From Chitinophaga pinensis (GTDB lineage: Bacteria; Bacteroidota; Bacteroidia; NS11-12g; UBA955): a stretch of DNA of 35,969 nt. The DNA lies in the NCBI GenBank assembly GCA_945888525.1, contig CAMDAF010000026.1:1-35969 (forward strand), given 5' to 3'. Position 1 is the first letter of the stretch, and each line of letters begins with the position of its first letter. Shown piece after piece: positions 17,134 to 25,026 of the stretch. Below the pieces are notes generated by a model, which was given only the letters and a program-made list of their open reading frames with translations, was not told the origin of the DNA and ran no database searches. Made by a program: the position numbers and the translations under genes.

Positions 17134-18477
17134 TTAATAGTGACATTTTGAACATTCTAAAGCACCGTTTTGGGCAGGAGAGATATCGATCTTTCCGTCT
17201 TTGGTGAAGTATTTAGAATATGTTGAACTCTTGTTGTCTTTTTCTTGTTTGATTTTAGCGTGTAATTTTTCGTAGTAAGGGTTATTTTCTACATCAATTT
17301 TACGCTCCTTGTGACAATTGATACACCAAGCCATTTGCAAAGTTGAATATTGCTCTACAACTTCCATGGTTTGGATCGGACCGTGACAAGTTTGGCAGGT
17401 TACGCCTGCTCCTTTTACGTGCATGCTGTGGTTGAAGAAAGCGTGGTCAGGTAAGTTGTGAATTCTAATCCAACGAATTGGTTTAGGGTTGTTGCCATAA
17501 GTTTGATCTTCTGCATTGTAATCCATTGCAGCGTAAATCTTCTTGATTTCTGGCGAAATTTCACCTTCATATCTGTCGCGCAATTGCACCGCCTTGTGAC
17601 AGTTCATACAGGTGTTAACACTTGGAACACTTGCTTGCTTTGATTTTTCAGCGGTCGAGTGGCAATATTTACAATCAATTTGCAATTCACCGGCATGGAT
17701 TTTATGCGAATATTTAATTGGTTGTTCTGGACGGTAACCTTGCTGAACACCAACTTCTGTAACGCCAAAGTAAAAACCATAAGAAGCCAACAACAACAAT
17801 ATAATTATACCAACGCCTAGTTTGAATATGGTTGGGTTTGTGCGTTTTTTGTAGTAAGCAAGTTTTTCTTGAAAAGCACTTGGCTCAGCAATTTCTTTAA
17901 CTTCACCTTCGATTTCTTTTAATGATTGCTTTAAAGAGTTCTTGGTTCTTCTTAAAATCAATAAAACGACCAGTAATATTACCATCAAGAAACCCAAAAT
18001 ATATAAAGTTGTTTCGCTGTAGAAATTAGCCTTTGGAGCAGTTTCTCCATCAGCAGGCTTTGCCTTCACCGGTGCGGTCCATTCCTTGAAATAGGTTACA
18101 ATACTTTTTACTTGATCCTCAGAAAGGTTTTCAAATAAATTCATTGCTACCTTATTATTTTCATTGAAAACAGCAATAGCGTCTTTGTCTCCGCTTGCTC
18201 TTAATTTCTCATTGTTTCTTATCCATTTCACCAACCACTCTTCAGAACGTCTGGTGTGAACACCTTGCAGGGCAGGGCCTACTTGTTTGATGTCCATCGC
18301 GTGGCAGGAGGTACAGTTGGCTTTGAAAAGTTTCTCTCCTTCTGTTGCCTGCGCAGATAACTTTGCAGCTTCTGCAGCAAGACCAAGTTGGGCGTTGAAC
18401 GAGAGGTTCAGTAAACATACAATTGAGAAGACAATTGATTTTACTTTCAGATGCTTTTTGATTAGGTGTTTAACCAT
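17134..18477 (-). CDS. actA: Alternative Complex III subunit ActA (multihaem cytochrome c)
   Basis: A 447-residue cytochrome subunit with six CxxCH motifs. One is in an N-terminal cytochrome c domain (CTSCH, about 55-59). Five are in the C-terminal pentahaem domain (CKYCH 269, CMNCH 290, CQTCH 361, CINCH 385, CSKCH 442). A signal sequence (VKSIVFSIVCLLNLSFNAQ) opens the protein. Two hydrophobic segments lie at about 158-176 (LYILGFLMVILLVVLLI) and 217-238, separated by a charged stretch. The single-haem front domain is an addition to the classic pentahaem ActA. The ATG at 18477 is preferred to the TTG at 18501 because the signal peptide is then of normal length. It heads the operon actABCDEF. 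Confidence 0.93.
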   Translation of the reverse strand: MVKHLIKKHLKVKSIVFSIVCLLNLSFNAQLGLAAEAAKLSAQATEGEKLFKANCTSCHAMDIKQVGPALQGVHTRRSEEWLVKWIRNNEKLRASGDKDAIAVFNENNKVAMNLFENLSEDQVKSIVTYFKEWTAPVKAKPADGETAPKANFYSETTLYILGFLMVILLVVLLILRRTKNSLKQSLKEIEGEVKEIAEPSAFQEKLAYYKKRTNPTIFKLGVGIIILLLLASYGFYFGVTEVGVQQGYRPEQPIKYSHKIHAGELQIDCKYCHSTAEKSKQASVPSVNTCMNCHKAVQLRDRYEGEISPEIKKIYAAMDYNAEDQTYGNNPKPIRWIRIHNLPDHAFFNHSMHVKGAGVTCQTCHGPIQTMEVVEQYSTLQMAWCINCHKERKIDVENNPYYEKLHAKIKQEKDNKSSTYSKYFTKDGKIDISPAQNGALECSKCHY

Positions 18478-18515
18478 GTGTTTTTGACTGAAAAATGACA
18501 ATGCTAATAAGACCG

Positions 18516-18523
18516 CAAATATA
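18516..18523 (-). promoter_or_regulatory. Promoter -7 box of the act operon
   Basis: TATATTTG on the minus strand fits TAnnTTTG and lies 38 bases before the actA ATG. The nearest upstream TTG is only 13 bases from the box, shorter than the consensus spacing, so the -33 element is weak or unrecognised. Confidence 0.55.
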
Positions 18524-18629
18524 TTGCGTTATGTCCCAATGTAAAAAGTATTTATTAACAATTAATTCAATTTAGAATTATTCTACTTTAATTCTATAAA
18601 TACCTAAATAACAATAAAATACATAATTA

Positions 18630-18650
18630 AATAGAATTGTAAATTCTATT
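18630..18650 (-). terminator. AT-rich hairpin after the type A sorted protein gene
   Basis: A perfect 9-base stem, AATAGAATT and AATTCTATT, with a 3-base loop lies 12 bases after the stop at 18663 on the minus strand. It is AT-rich and has only a short T-rich tail, so termination strength is doubtful. The rest of 18524-18660 is AT-rich with no other recognised signal. Confidence 0.4.
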
Positions 18651-18662
18651 ATTTATAGACAG

Positions 18663-19562
18663 CTATTGTAGGAGGATTTTTTCTGTGAAAATTTGATTTC
18701 CCACTTCAATGTTTAAAATATACATTCCAGAAGCACATCCATTTATAGAATATTTGCCACTAATTATGTCAATTTTTAAATAATTTGAAATGTCTCTACC
18801 ATTAATGTCCAGCAGTTTTAATTTGTATTCTTCACTGCATTGAACGGCAAATGTGTTTGCTCCTTGAGCGAAAGTATAAGGCAGAATATTTTCAGGGGTT
18901 ACAGAGGTTCTCTTTGGTGTTAAAGTATACACTTGACCTCTACTTGGATAGCTCGAGATGCCGTTAAACGTGCCTGCGTTTATAACTCTCACCAAAACTG
19001 GGGCTTTAGCTGAACTATCAATTGACAAATATGGGCTGTTGTCATAATCTATAAGTCCTATATAAAAATAAGTGAAACTTGGATCCGTAATAATGGTTGA
19101 TCCAAAATGGTACTCAATGATATTGCTTGCTTCATACAACCAAATTTGAGTATTTAAACTGTATTCTAAAGACAGGTCAACGGTTGACTCATTGATATTT
19201 TTGTACTGAATTTTCAAAATACGGTTTGGCGAACTGCCAGTTAAAAGATACGAAATAGGCGATTCTGTAGGAATATTTCCTTTGGGTTTGAAATTATCAG
19301 TACCATAAAAAATATAATCATCTCCAGTATCAGAAAAATAAAAACCGTCAAAGGTGATGTAAATATTGTTGTATTTTTGCCCAAAGTACTTGAATTCAAA
19401 GGGCAGGCTCATTGTATGAACAGAAGTCCAAGCATTTACGGAAACATCAGTAGATCCGCTTAATTCTGTGTAAGTCGAATTAGAATAAGTAAGCGCATAA
19501 TCCAATTGCGCTTGAGCGCTCATGAAAATACTCAAAAAGATAAAAAGTAATTTTTTTTGCAT
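18663..19562 (-). CDS. Secreted protein with type IX (type A) C-terminal sorting domain
   Basis: A 299-residue exported protein of unknown role. The N-terminal signal peptide MQKKLLFIFLSIFMSAQAQ starts at the ATG at 19562, which is preferred to the upstream in-frame start at 19586 for its regular signal. The middle is beta-rich (FEFKYFGQKYNNIYITFDGF, similar in style to repeats in other Bacteroidota surface proteins). The last ~80 residues (CSEEYKLKLLDINGRDIS ... SGMYILNIEVGNQIFTEKIL) match the type A sorting module, which directs outer-membrane passage through the type IX system and is then removed. It follows a large type B cargo gene by 59 bases and may be cotranscribed with it. No enzymatic motif was recognised. 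Confidence 0.85.
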   Translation of the reverse strand: MQKKLLFIFLSIFMSAQAQLDYALTYSNSTYTELSGSTDVSVNAWTSVHTMSLPFEFKYFGQKYNNIYITFDGFYFSDTGDDYIFYGTDNFKPKGNIPTESPISYLLTGSSPNRILKIQYKNINESTVDLSLEYSLNTQIWLYEASNIIEYHFGSTIITDPSFTYFYIGLIDYDNSPYLSIDSSAKAPVLVRVINAGTFNGISSYPSRGQVYTLTPKRTSVTPENILPYTFAQGANTFAVQCSEEYKLKLLDINGRDISNYLKIDIISGKYSINGCASGMYILNIEVGNQIFTEKILLQ

Positions 19563-19621
19563 AATAAGGTCTATTTTGTGTTGCAATTATAACCAAATCG
19601 CTCGACCTTAAAAAACTTTTA

Positions 19622-22600
19622 TCAAGGCATGATGGTAACTGTGCCTTTTTGCGTGTAAAATTTATTGTTCCACCCCTTATAAGTAACAATCCAAATGAAG
19701 ACATCATTCATTGCCGTTTTGCCTCTGGTAACGCCGTCCCATTGGGTTCCTTTAAAATCATTGTCCCATACTTTTTCACCCCAGCGGTTGTATACCATCA
19801 TTCTATATTCACGAACAAAAGCATGAGAAACACCCCAAACATCATTGGTGTAATCGTCATTTGGAGAAAATGCATTGGGTACGTAAACCAAAGGCGGTTG
19901 TACGAGTCTAATTTCATTGGATAAACTTGTGGCAGAATAACCGTTTCCACTGTCGTTAAATCCTTCATAAGCTTTCACCACATAATAATACGCCCCCCAC
20001 CACAAATCCAAATCATCGTCGTGAAACACCCTTAACAAATTGGTGTTTGTAATTTTCCTAAGTTCTCCAGTATCAACACGTCGTTGTAGCTCATAACTAC
20101 CTACTCGTCCTACCCATTCGCGGTATGGCGACCAATCCAAATCGAAGGCCAAATGTGCGACACTTCCTTTTAAGACGATGTTACAAGCGTCGTTGCTCGG
20201 CTTACTGACATGGCCGCACTTGTCGTTTACACCGATTCTGTAACAATAACTTTTCTCTGCGACATTTACTTGATAATCTATAAAATTGGTGTCATTCAAG
20301 CTGTTTATGGTTTTAATTTTTCTATAGCCGACTGATTGCCCACCTATATTGTCAGCTCTGAAAACCTCATAGCTTCCAAAGTCAGGTTCTTTGCTCTTAA
20401 ACCAATTGACCTTAATTGCTTTGTTTTCAAAAACCGTTGCATAATGCACGTAGGTAGAATCTATTGGTGTGTTAAATTCCTTCATTGTGTTAACACGCAA
20501 ACCTGCATCATATGGCTTTCCACATATATTGTAACCTACCATATAGTATTGGTAGTTAACCGACTTCGGATCAAACGTTGGGAAATCCTTTATTTGTCCG
20601 CCAGTATTGCTAAATATGGTATCTAATATTTTTTTACTACCGTTCGGATTTTGTCTATACAAGAGCACATAATTAAAGAACTTGTTTTTAACAAATGGTT
20701 TCCAAGACAAGTTGATTGAACCATCTTCATTGAACAACATACAAATGGTTTCAGGTGTTATGGTTAATGGCGGGTCTTTAACCACGATTCTGATTATGGC
20801 TTGGTTGCTGTCTTGGGTAGGACAGCCTCTATCGTATACCTTAACTGTTAATTTTACCGTATCCAAACCGGCGTGTTTGCAGTTCGAGTACCACACAATT
20901 TTAGCTCTAATAGAATTTACCCCCGGCAATTTGACATAAGATACTATTTGCGGTAAGGGTTTAGGGAAGTTCGGGTCTTTAAAAATATCCCCGGATAAAA
21001 CAATGCGCAAACTGTCGCTTTTGTCAGGATCAGAAACGGTGACATCAAAATTCAAGGTGTCATTTGCAAATACATTGTAAAGAGAATCTTTGGCTTGAGG
21101 CTTTCTATTTAAATTCTCAAAATCAAATTTGAACAAGGCATTGTTGCAATTCTTTGCTTCGTTTTTATTGCTCCAAGCGCCTGGCGTGGTTGGAAACAAG
21201 CTTTGACCACCACAACCAGCACAAACAGATTGGTACATAATGCCTTTTTTATCAAACCGACTGGTTCCTCCATCCACATGTTCATGCGCATCTGTACTTC
21301 CATTGCTCATGCCCCCAAAGTAAGTTGCGTATTGTAATTCTTCAAAATTCTTGCTGAATACCGCCAAATAAAAGTCATATGCGTCTGTGGTTTTTTGGTA
21401 GGCATCTGCAGTTAAAGGCATATTGGCAGTACCACCACCGGTAAAGCCTGTAGTAAAATTAATCCCGCCCCAACCCGATATAAATATCCGTTCGCATTGG
21501 TCCACCAAAAATGCTGTAGGCGACAAATCTGGTTTGGATTTATTTATGGCCCCAAAGGTGGTTTCAACTTCAATTCTATCGCAATTAAAATCAAGTTTCT
21601 TCAAAAACATTTTTGCATCCTTAACAGAGTAAACTCCGCTGCTAATTCCATTAATGCCCTCAGATTGGCCATAAATAAATGGCTTCCCATATTTATCGGT
21701 TTTAACAAAATAAGATTGATCGTACGAACTTGTACCTATAAAGGTGTATGCACTGACAGCGAAAGAATTTAAATCAACGCGCAGCAAATACCCATCTGCC
21801 CGTCCGCCGTTATTAATTTGTTTGAGTCCCGGGCAAGTGTAGCCAAAAGAACTGCTGTTGCTTCCACCTGTGATATATAAATCGCTGTAGAGTCCAAGAT
21901 CTAATCCATAGCCAGCATCGTCAGAAACTCCCCCAATGTATGAACCAAAGACCATTGCACTTAGGTCGCTACTCAACTTAAATACACATCCATCTAAACG
22001 GCCATTGTAGCTTGGATCAAATGCATTTAAAGTTGGAAAATCGCTTGAAGTGGTGCTGCTGGCAACAAAGACATTGTCCAAATCATCCACTATAATTTCA
22101 CCTCTAAAATCATCGGCATAATTGTAAAGCAAAGCGCTGGTGTTGTTGCTTGGTCTATCGCCATTCAAACCATCGTAGCCTGTGCCACCTACAAAAGTAC
22201 CTGACAACAATTGAGAACCATCTTCGGAGAACTTTACAACGAAAATATCAGATAAGCCATTGTGGGAATCGTCAAACGCAGGGGCAATGCCAATTGGAAA
22301 GTCGCTCGACTTGGTGGTTCCCATAACCAGCAAGTTGTTTTTGCTATCAACAATCATACTATGGGGTTGCTCGTTGCTAATACTACCACCCAAATAGGTT
22401 GAAAAAAGTATCGACTTGCCATCTTTACTGTATTTTATTATTCCGCAGTCTCTATCGGTATATCCAATTGGGTTGGATTCAATATTGCCACCTGCAAAGG
22501 TCATTTGATAAGCCCCTGCGCTGCTGGGAAAACCAAAACTAAACACCGTTCCTCCTGAGTATCCGTGCCCTGCCGTATCGAAAGTTGCCGTATAACCAAA

Positions 22601-23356
22601 ATTGTCTGCTTTTGAACCGCTATAGGTTGAAAAAACCAATATTGGATCGATCACTAAAGTTTGATTTAGATTTCTTTTTCCATTTAGTCTAAATGAAAGC
22701 ACATTTTTATTCAAGGCGTAATTTGATGAAATGGTTTTTCCAACAAGATCTCCATCCATCTGATAAACCAATGGCTTTAGTTCATTGATTGCACCAAAAG
22801 TGTAATTCACCTGAATGGTCTCATTTTTTAGAAAAACACTGTCAGCGCCGTTGTATTGGATTTGAATGTCATTTGGATTCCCTCCAGGCAAAACGATAAA
22901 ATTGTATTTTAACCGCCCCTTATCTTCAAACAATTCAAAGTCAATATTTTTATAAATGTCTTTGATATACAATTTGTGGTAACTTTTTACCTGCGATTTC
23001 CATTGATTTGGATTGTTGCCTCTGAAGTAGTTGCTATAATCGGAATAGGCCATTTGCCCGGCATATTGGGCTTGAGGGTTTGCGTTTAAGAATTTTACTT
23101 TAACAACATGGACCTGAACAGAATCTTTTTCTTTTGGGTTGTGCTCTATTTCTGAAATTTTAGCCCCGTCGTAAAAGAGATAACACAACTCCCCATTGGC
23201 AACAAACAATTTAGCAGAAACCAAGTCGGCCCTAAATTTTACTTCCGGCTGCCATTGTCCGAGGTTTTCTGTGATCCTAAATTGAGCATAAATATTTAAC
23301 CCTGCAAGACAGAGAAAAGTCAATAAAATATTTTTAACTTGCCGTCTCAAATACAA
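19622..23356 (-). CDS. Large surface protein: DUF7948-like domain, SBBP repeats, FN3-like domains, gliding-motility-type C-terminal domain
   Basis: A 1244-residue secreted protein. After a signal peptide (KNILLTFLCLAGLNIYAQ) comes a domain beginning RITENLGQWQPEVKFRADL, typical of DUF7948, to about residue 235. SBBP-type beta-propeller repeats follow at about 240-740, seen as recurring FSTYLGGS, GTFVGGTGYDG, FGSYIGGVSDDAG and YATYFGGMS. Ig/FN3-like beta domains cover about 780-1130. The C-terminal VPNAFSPNDDYTNDVWG ... YNRWGEKVWDN module is the gliding-motility-associated (type B, CHU_C) sorting domain used by the type IX system. No ATG is available at the start; TTG at 23356 or 23350 is likely, so the start is uncertain by a few codons. 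The ligand is unknown; it is likely displayed on the cell surface or released. Confidence 0.9.
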   Translation of the reverse strand: MYLRRQVKNILLTFLCLAGLNIYAQFRITENLGQWQPEVKFRADLVSAKLFVANGELCYLFYDGAKISEIEHNPKEKDSVQVHVVKVKFLNANPQAQYAGQMAYSDYSNYFRGNNPNQWKSQVKSYHKLYIKDIYKNIDFELFEDKGRLKYNFIVLPGGNPNDIQIQYNGADSVFLKNETIQVNYTFGAINELKPLVYQMDGDLVGKTISSNYALNKNVLSFRLNGKRNLNQTLVIDPILVFSTYSGSKADNFGYTATFDTAGHGYSGGTVFSFGFPSSAGAYQMTFAGGNIESNPIGYTDRDCGIIKYSKDGKSILFSTYLGGSISNEQPHSMIVDSKNNLLVMGTTKSSDFPIGIAPAFDDSHNGLSDIFVVKFSEDGSQLLSGTFVGGTGYDGLNGDRPSNNTSALLYNYADDFRGEIIVDDLDNVFVASSTTSSDFPTLNAFDPSYNGRLDGCVFKLSSDLSAMVFGSYIGGVSDDAGYGLDLGLYSDLYITGGSNSSSFGYTCPGLKQINNGGRADGYLLRVDLNSFAVSAYTFIGTSSYDQSYFVKTDKYGKPFIYGQSEGINGISSGVYSVKDAKMFLKKLDFNCDRIEVETTFGAINKSKPDLSPTAFLVDQCERIFISGWGGINFTTGFTGGGTANMPLTADAYQKTTDAYDFYLAVFSKNFEELQYATYFGGMSNGSTDAHEHVDGGTSRFDKKGIMYQSVCAGCGGQSLFPTTPGAWSNKNEAKNCNNALFKFDFENLNRKPQAKDSLYNVFANDTLNFDVTVSDPDKSDSLRIVLSGDIFKDPNFPKPLPQIVSYVKLPGVNSIRAKIVWYSNCKHAGLDTVKLTVKVYDRGCPTQDSNQAIIRIVVKDPPLTITPETICMLFNEDGSINLSWKPFVKNKFFNYVLLYRQNPNGSKKILDTIFSNTGGQIKDFPTFDPKSVNYQYYMVGYNICGKPYDAGLRVNTMKEFNTPIDSTYVHYATVFENKAIKVNWFKSKEPDFGSYEVFRADNIGGQSVGYRKIKTINSLNDTNFIDYQVNVAEKSYCYRIGVNDKCGHVSKPSNDACNIVLKGSVAHLAFDLDWSPYREWVGRVGSYELQRRVDTGELRKITNTNLLRVFHDDDLDLWWGAYYYVVKAYEGFNDSGNGYSATSLSNEIRLVQPPLVYVPNAFSPNDDYTNDVWGVSHAFVREYRMMVYNRWGEKVWDNDFKGTQWDGVTRGKTAMNDVFIWIVTYKGWNNKFYTQKGTVTIMP

Positions 23357-23449
23357 TTCGAATATAAATATTTTCTATTCATTTTACAAGTTAGACTAAA
23401 AAAGCGACAATAATGTTGCATCTTTTCGAAAATAAATGAAAACAAGGTT

Positions 23450-23457
23450 TAATTTTG
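23450..23457 (+). promoter_or_regulatory. Promoter -7 box of fmt
   Basis: TAATTTTG matches TAnnTTTG and ends 4 bases before the fmt ATG at 23462. A TTG at 23416-23418 is too far (31 bases) to be a regular -33 element. The spacing implies a leaderless fmt transcript. Confidence 0.5.
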
Positions 23458-23461
23458 CCCC

Positions 23462-24394
23462 ATGCCATTGAAAGACAAATCAAGCCTTAGAATTATTTTT
23501 TTTGGCACCCCTGCTTTTGCTGCAACATCCCTTAAACTTATATTTGAAAAGGGTTATACTATTGTAGCCGTGGTAAGCGCGCCTGACAAACCTGCCGGAA
23601 GAGGTTATCAAGTTCAAGCATCTGCAGTTAAAGCTTGTGCGCTTGAATTGAATTTACCAATTTTACAACCCAGCAATTTGAAGTCGCCAGAATTTATAGA
23701 GACTTTAAAATCTTATCAAGCCGATATTCAAATTGTCATTGCATTCAGAATGTTACCAGAAATGGTTTGGAACATGCCGCCAATGGGTACTTTTAATTTA
23801 CACGGAAGTTTTTTACCCGCCTACCGAGGTGCAGCGCCAATAAACCGAGCCATTATGAATGGGGAAACTGAGACTGGGGTAAGCACCTTCTTTTTAAAAC
23901 ATGAAATAGATACCGGCAGCATATTGTTGCAAGAAAAAATATCAATTTTACCCGATGACAATGCGGGTACATTGCACGACAAAATGATGGAGCATGGTGC
24001 AGAGTTGGTCTTAAAATCATTGGATCAAATCTGCACAGGTGAATTCATTTTGACCCAGCAAGCGGCAGGCGATTTTCCGCATGCTCCTAAAATATTTACC
24101 GAAGATTGCAAAATTGATTGGACCAAATCGGCAAATGAAATTCACAACCAGATTCGCGGTTTAGCACCCTACCCGACGGCTTTCACAGAATTTAAAGGCA
24201 AAAAATTAAAAGTGTTTACCAGTCAATTGTCTCAAGAAAAATCAGAAAATCCAGGTTTGATTGAAGCTATTGGAAAGGACAAATTATTTGCCCATTGCTC
24301 TGATTACAAATTAGAATTAACGGATCTGCAGTTGGAAGGGAAAAAACGCATGCCTGTTAGAGACTTTATCAACGGCATGCAAAGCCTTACTTAA
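23462..24394 (+). CDS. fmt: Methionyl-tRNA formyltransferase
   Basis: A 310-residue enzyme that formylates initiator Met-tRNA with 10-formyl-tetrahydrofolate. The N-terminal Rossmann part (RIIFFGTPAFAATSL) and the signature region FNLHGSFLPAYRGAAPINRA, with its conserved HxSLLP-like and YRG elements, are clear. The C-terminal OB-like domain (KIFTEDCKIDWTKSANEIHNQIRGL) is also intact. The length is normal. No def gene is adjacent. The 3' end overlaps the convergent thioredoxin gene by 8 bases, so no terminator can lie between them. The start at 23462 is supported by the promoter box and by homology at the N-terminus. Confidence 0.96.
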   Translation: MPLKDKSSLRIIFFGTPAFAATSLKLIFEKGYTIVAVVSAPDKPAGRGYQVQASAVKACALELNLPILQPSNLKSPEFIETLKSYQADIQIVIAFRMLPEMVWNMPPMGTFNLHGSFLPAYRGAAPINRAIMNGETETGVSTFFLKHEIDTGSILLQEKISILPDDNAGTLHDKMMEHGAELVLKSLDQICTGEFILTQQAAGDFPHAPKIFTEDCKIDWTKSANEIHNQIRGLAPYPTAFTEFKGKKLKVFTSQLSQEKSENPGLIEAIGKDKLFAHCSDYKLELTDLQLEGKKRMPVRDFINGMQSLT

Positions 24395-24878
24395 GACAAT
24401 TTGAAACCGCTTGAATGGTTTCTGTGTTATACCAATCTATTCCCTCTACCCTTTTCAATTTCTCCCTACCCTTTTTATCGATTAAAATGGTGGTTGGATA
24501 TGCACTCACACCAAGATCTGTTTTCAATTTTGCATCGCTGTGGTAAAAGCTCAAATTGGATTGAAATTTTTCTTTGAATGCTTTAATTTTTGCAATGGGC
24601 TCATCGCTTACCATTAAGATTGTAAGGCTATCGCCAAAACGGTTTTGCAATTTCTGCAGTTCAGGTTGTTCCTTTACGCAATCGCCACACCAAGTTTGGA
24701 AATAAGAAACCACACAAACTTTACCTTTCAAAGATTTCATATCGTAAGCCTGGCTGTCCAAAGTTTTTAGCGCAGGAATTTTAGCATCCATTGGTTTTCT
24801 CATGCTTTTGATAAACACAAAAGAGGCAACACTTGCTAAAAGCAAAGACAAAATGATGTTTGTTTTTAATTTCACCAT
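24387..24878 (-). CDS. TlpA-like periplasmic thioredoxin-fold protein
   Basis: A 163-residue membrane-tethered or exported protein with the thioredoxin fold of the TlpA/ResA/AhpC family. One N-terminal helix (TNIILSLLLASVASFVFI) is followed by the redox site WCGDC (CxxC) in SYFQTWCGDCVKEQP. The cis-Pro region is VSAYPTTILIDKKG. It should reduce periplasmic disulfides, for example in cytochrome maturation or oxidative defence; the partner is unknown. The frame stays open well upstream of the ATG at 24878, but that part runs antisense to the metalloprotease start and has no homology. TACCTTTG lies one base before the ATG. The tail overlaps fmt by 8 bases. Confidence 0.88.
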   Translation of the reverse strand: MVKLKTNIILSLLLASVASFVFIKSMRKPMDAKIPALKTLDSQAYDMKSLKGKVCVVSYFQTWCGDCVKEQPELQKLQNRFGDSLTILMVSDEPIAKIKAFKEKFQSNLSFYHSDAKLKTDLGVSAYPTTILIDKKGREKLKRVEGIDWYNTETIQAVSNCLK

Positions 24879-24879
24879 G

Positions 24880-24887
24880 CAAAGGTA
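24880..24887 (-). promoter_or_regulatory. Promoter -7 box of the TlpA-like gene
   Basis: TACCTTTG on the minus strand is a perfect TAnnTTTG and sits one base upstream of the ATG at 24878. The region 20 bases further up has TTT but no TTG. If used, transcription would start at or just inside the ATG. Confidence 0.45.
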
Positions 24888-24976
24888 AGTTAGAAATCCG
24901 AATGCGTAAATTGAAATTTCGATAGAAATGATCTTGGTACACATTAGAATCCGAAGAGAATGAAATTTTATCGAAA

Positions 24977-25023
24977 AAGCTTTAAAATAAGCATTCAAAT
25001 AGGTAATTTGCCAAGCTTTAAAA
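24977..25023 (+). repeat. Two direct copies of AAGCTTTAAAA before the metalloprotease gene
   Basis: AAGCTTTAAAA occurs at 24977-24987 and again at 25013-25023, 36 bases apart, the second ending 3 bases before the ATG at 25027. The core is palindromic (AAGCTT). The divergent promoter region between the TlpA-like and protease genes spans 24879-25026, so the copies could be regulator sites, but they are short and AT-rich. Confidence 0.4.
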
Positions 25024-25026
25024 GAC

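Noticed and set aside
19622-23356. Repeat-rich stretch as a CRISPR or satellite array
   Set aside because: The repetition is at protein level (SBBP propeller repeats); no regular DNA repeat with spacers exists.
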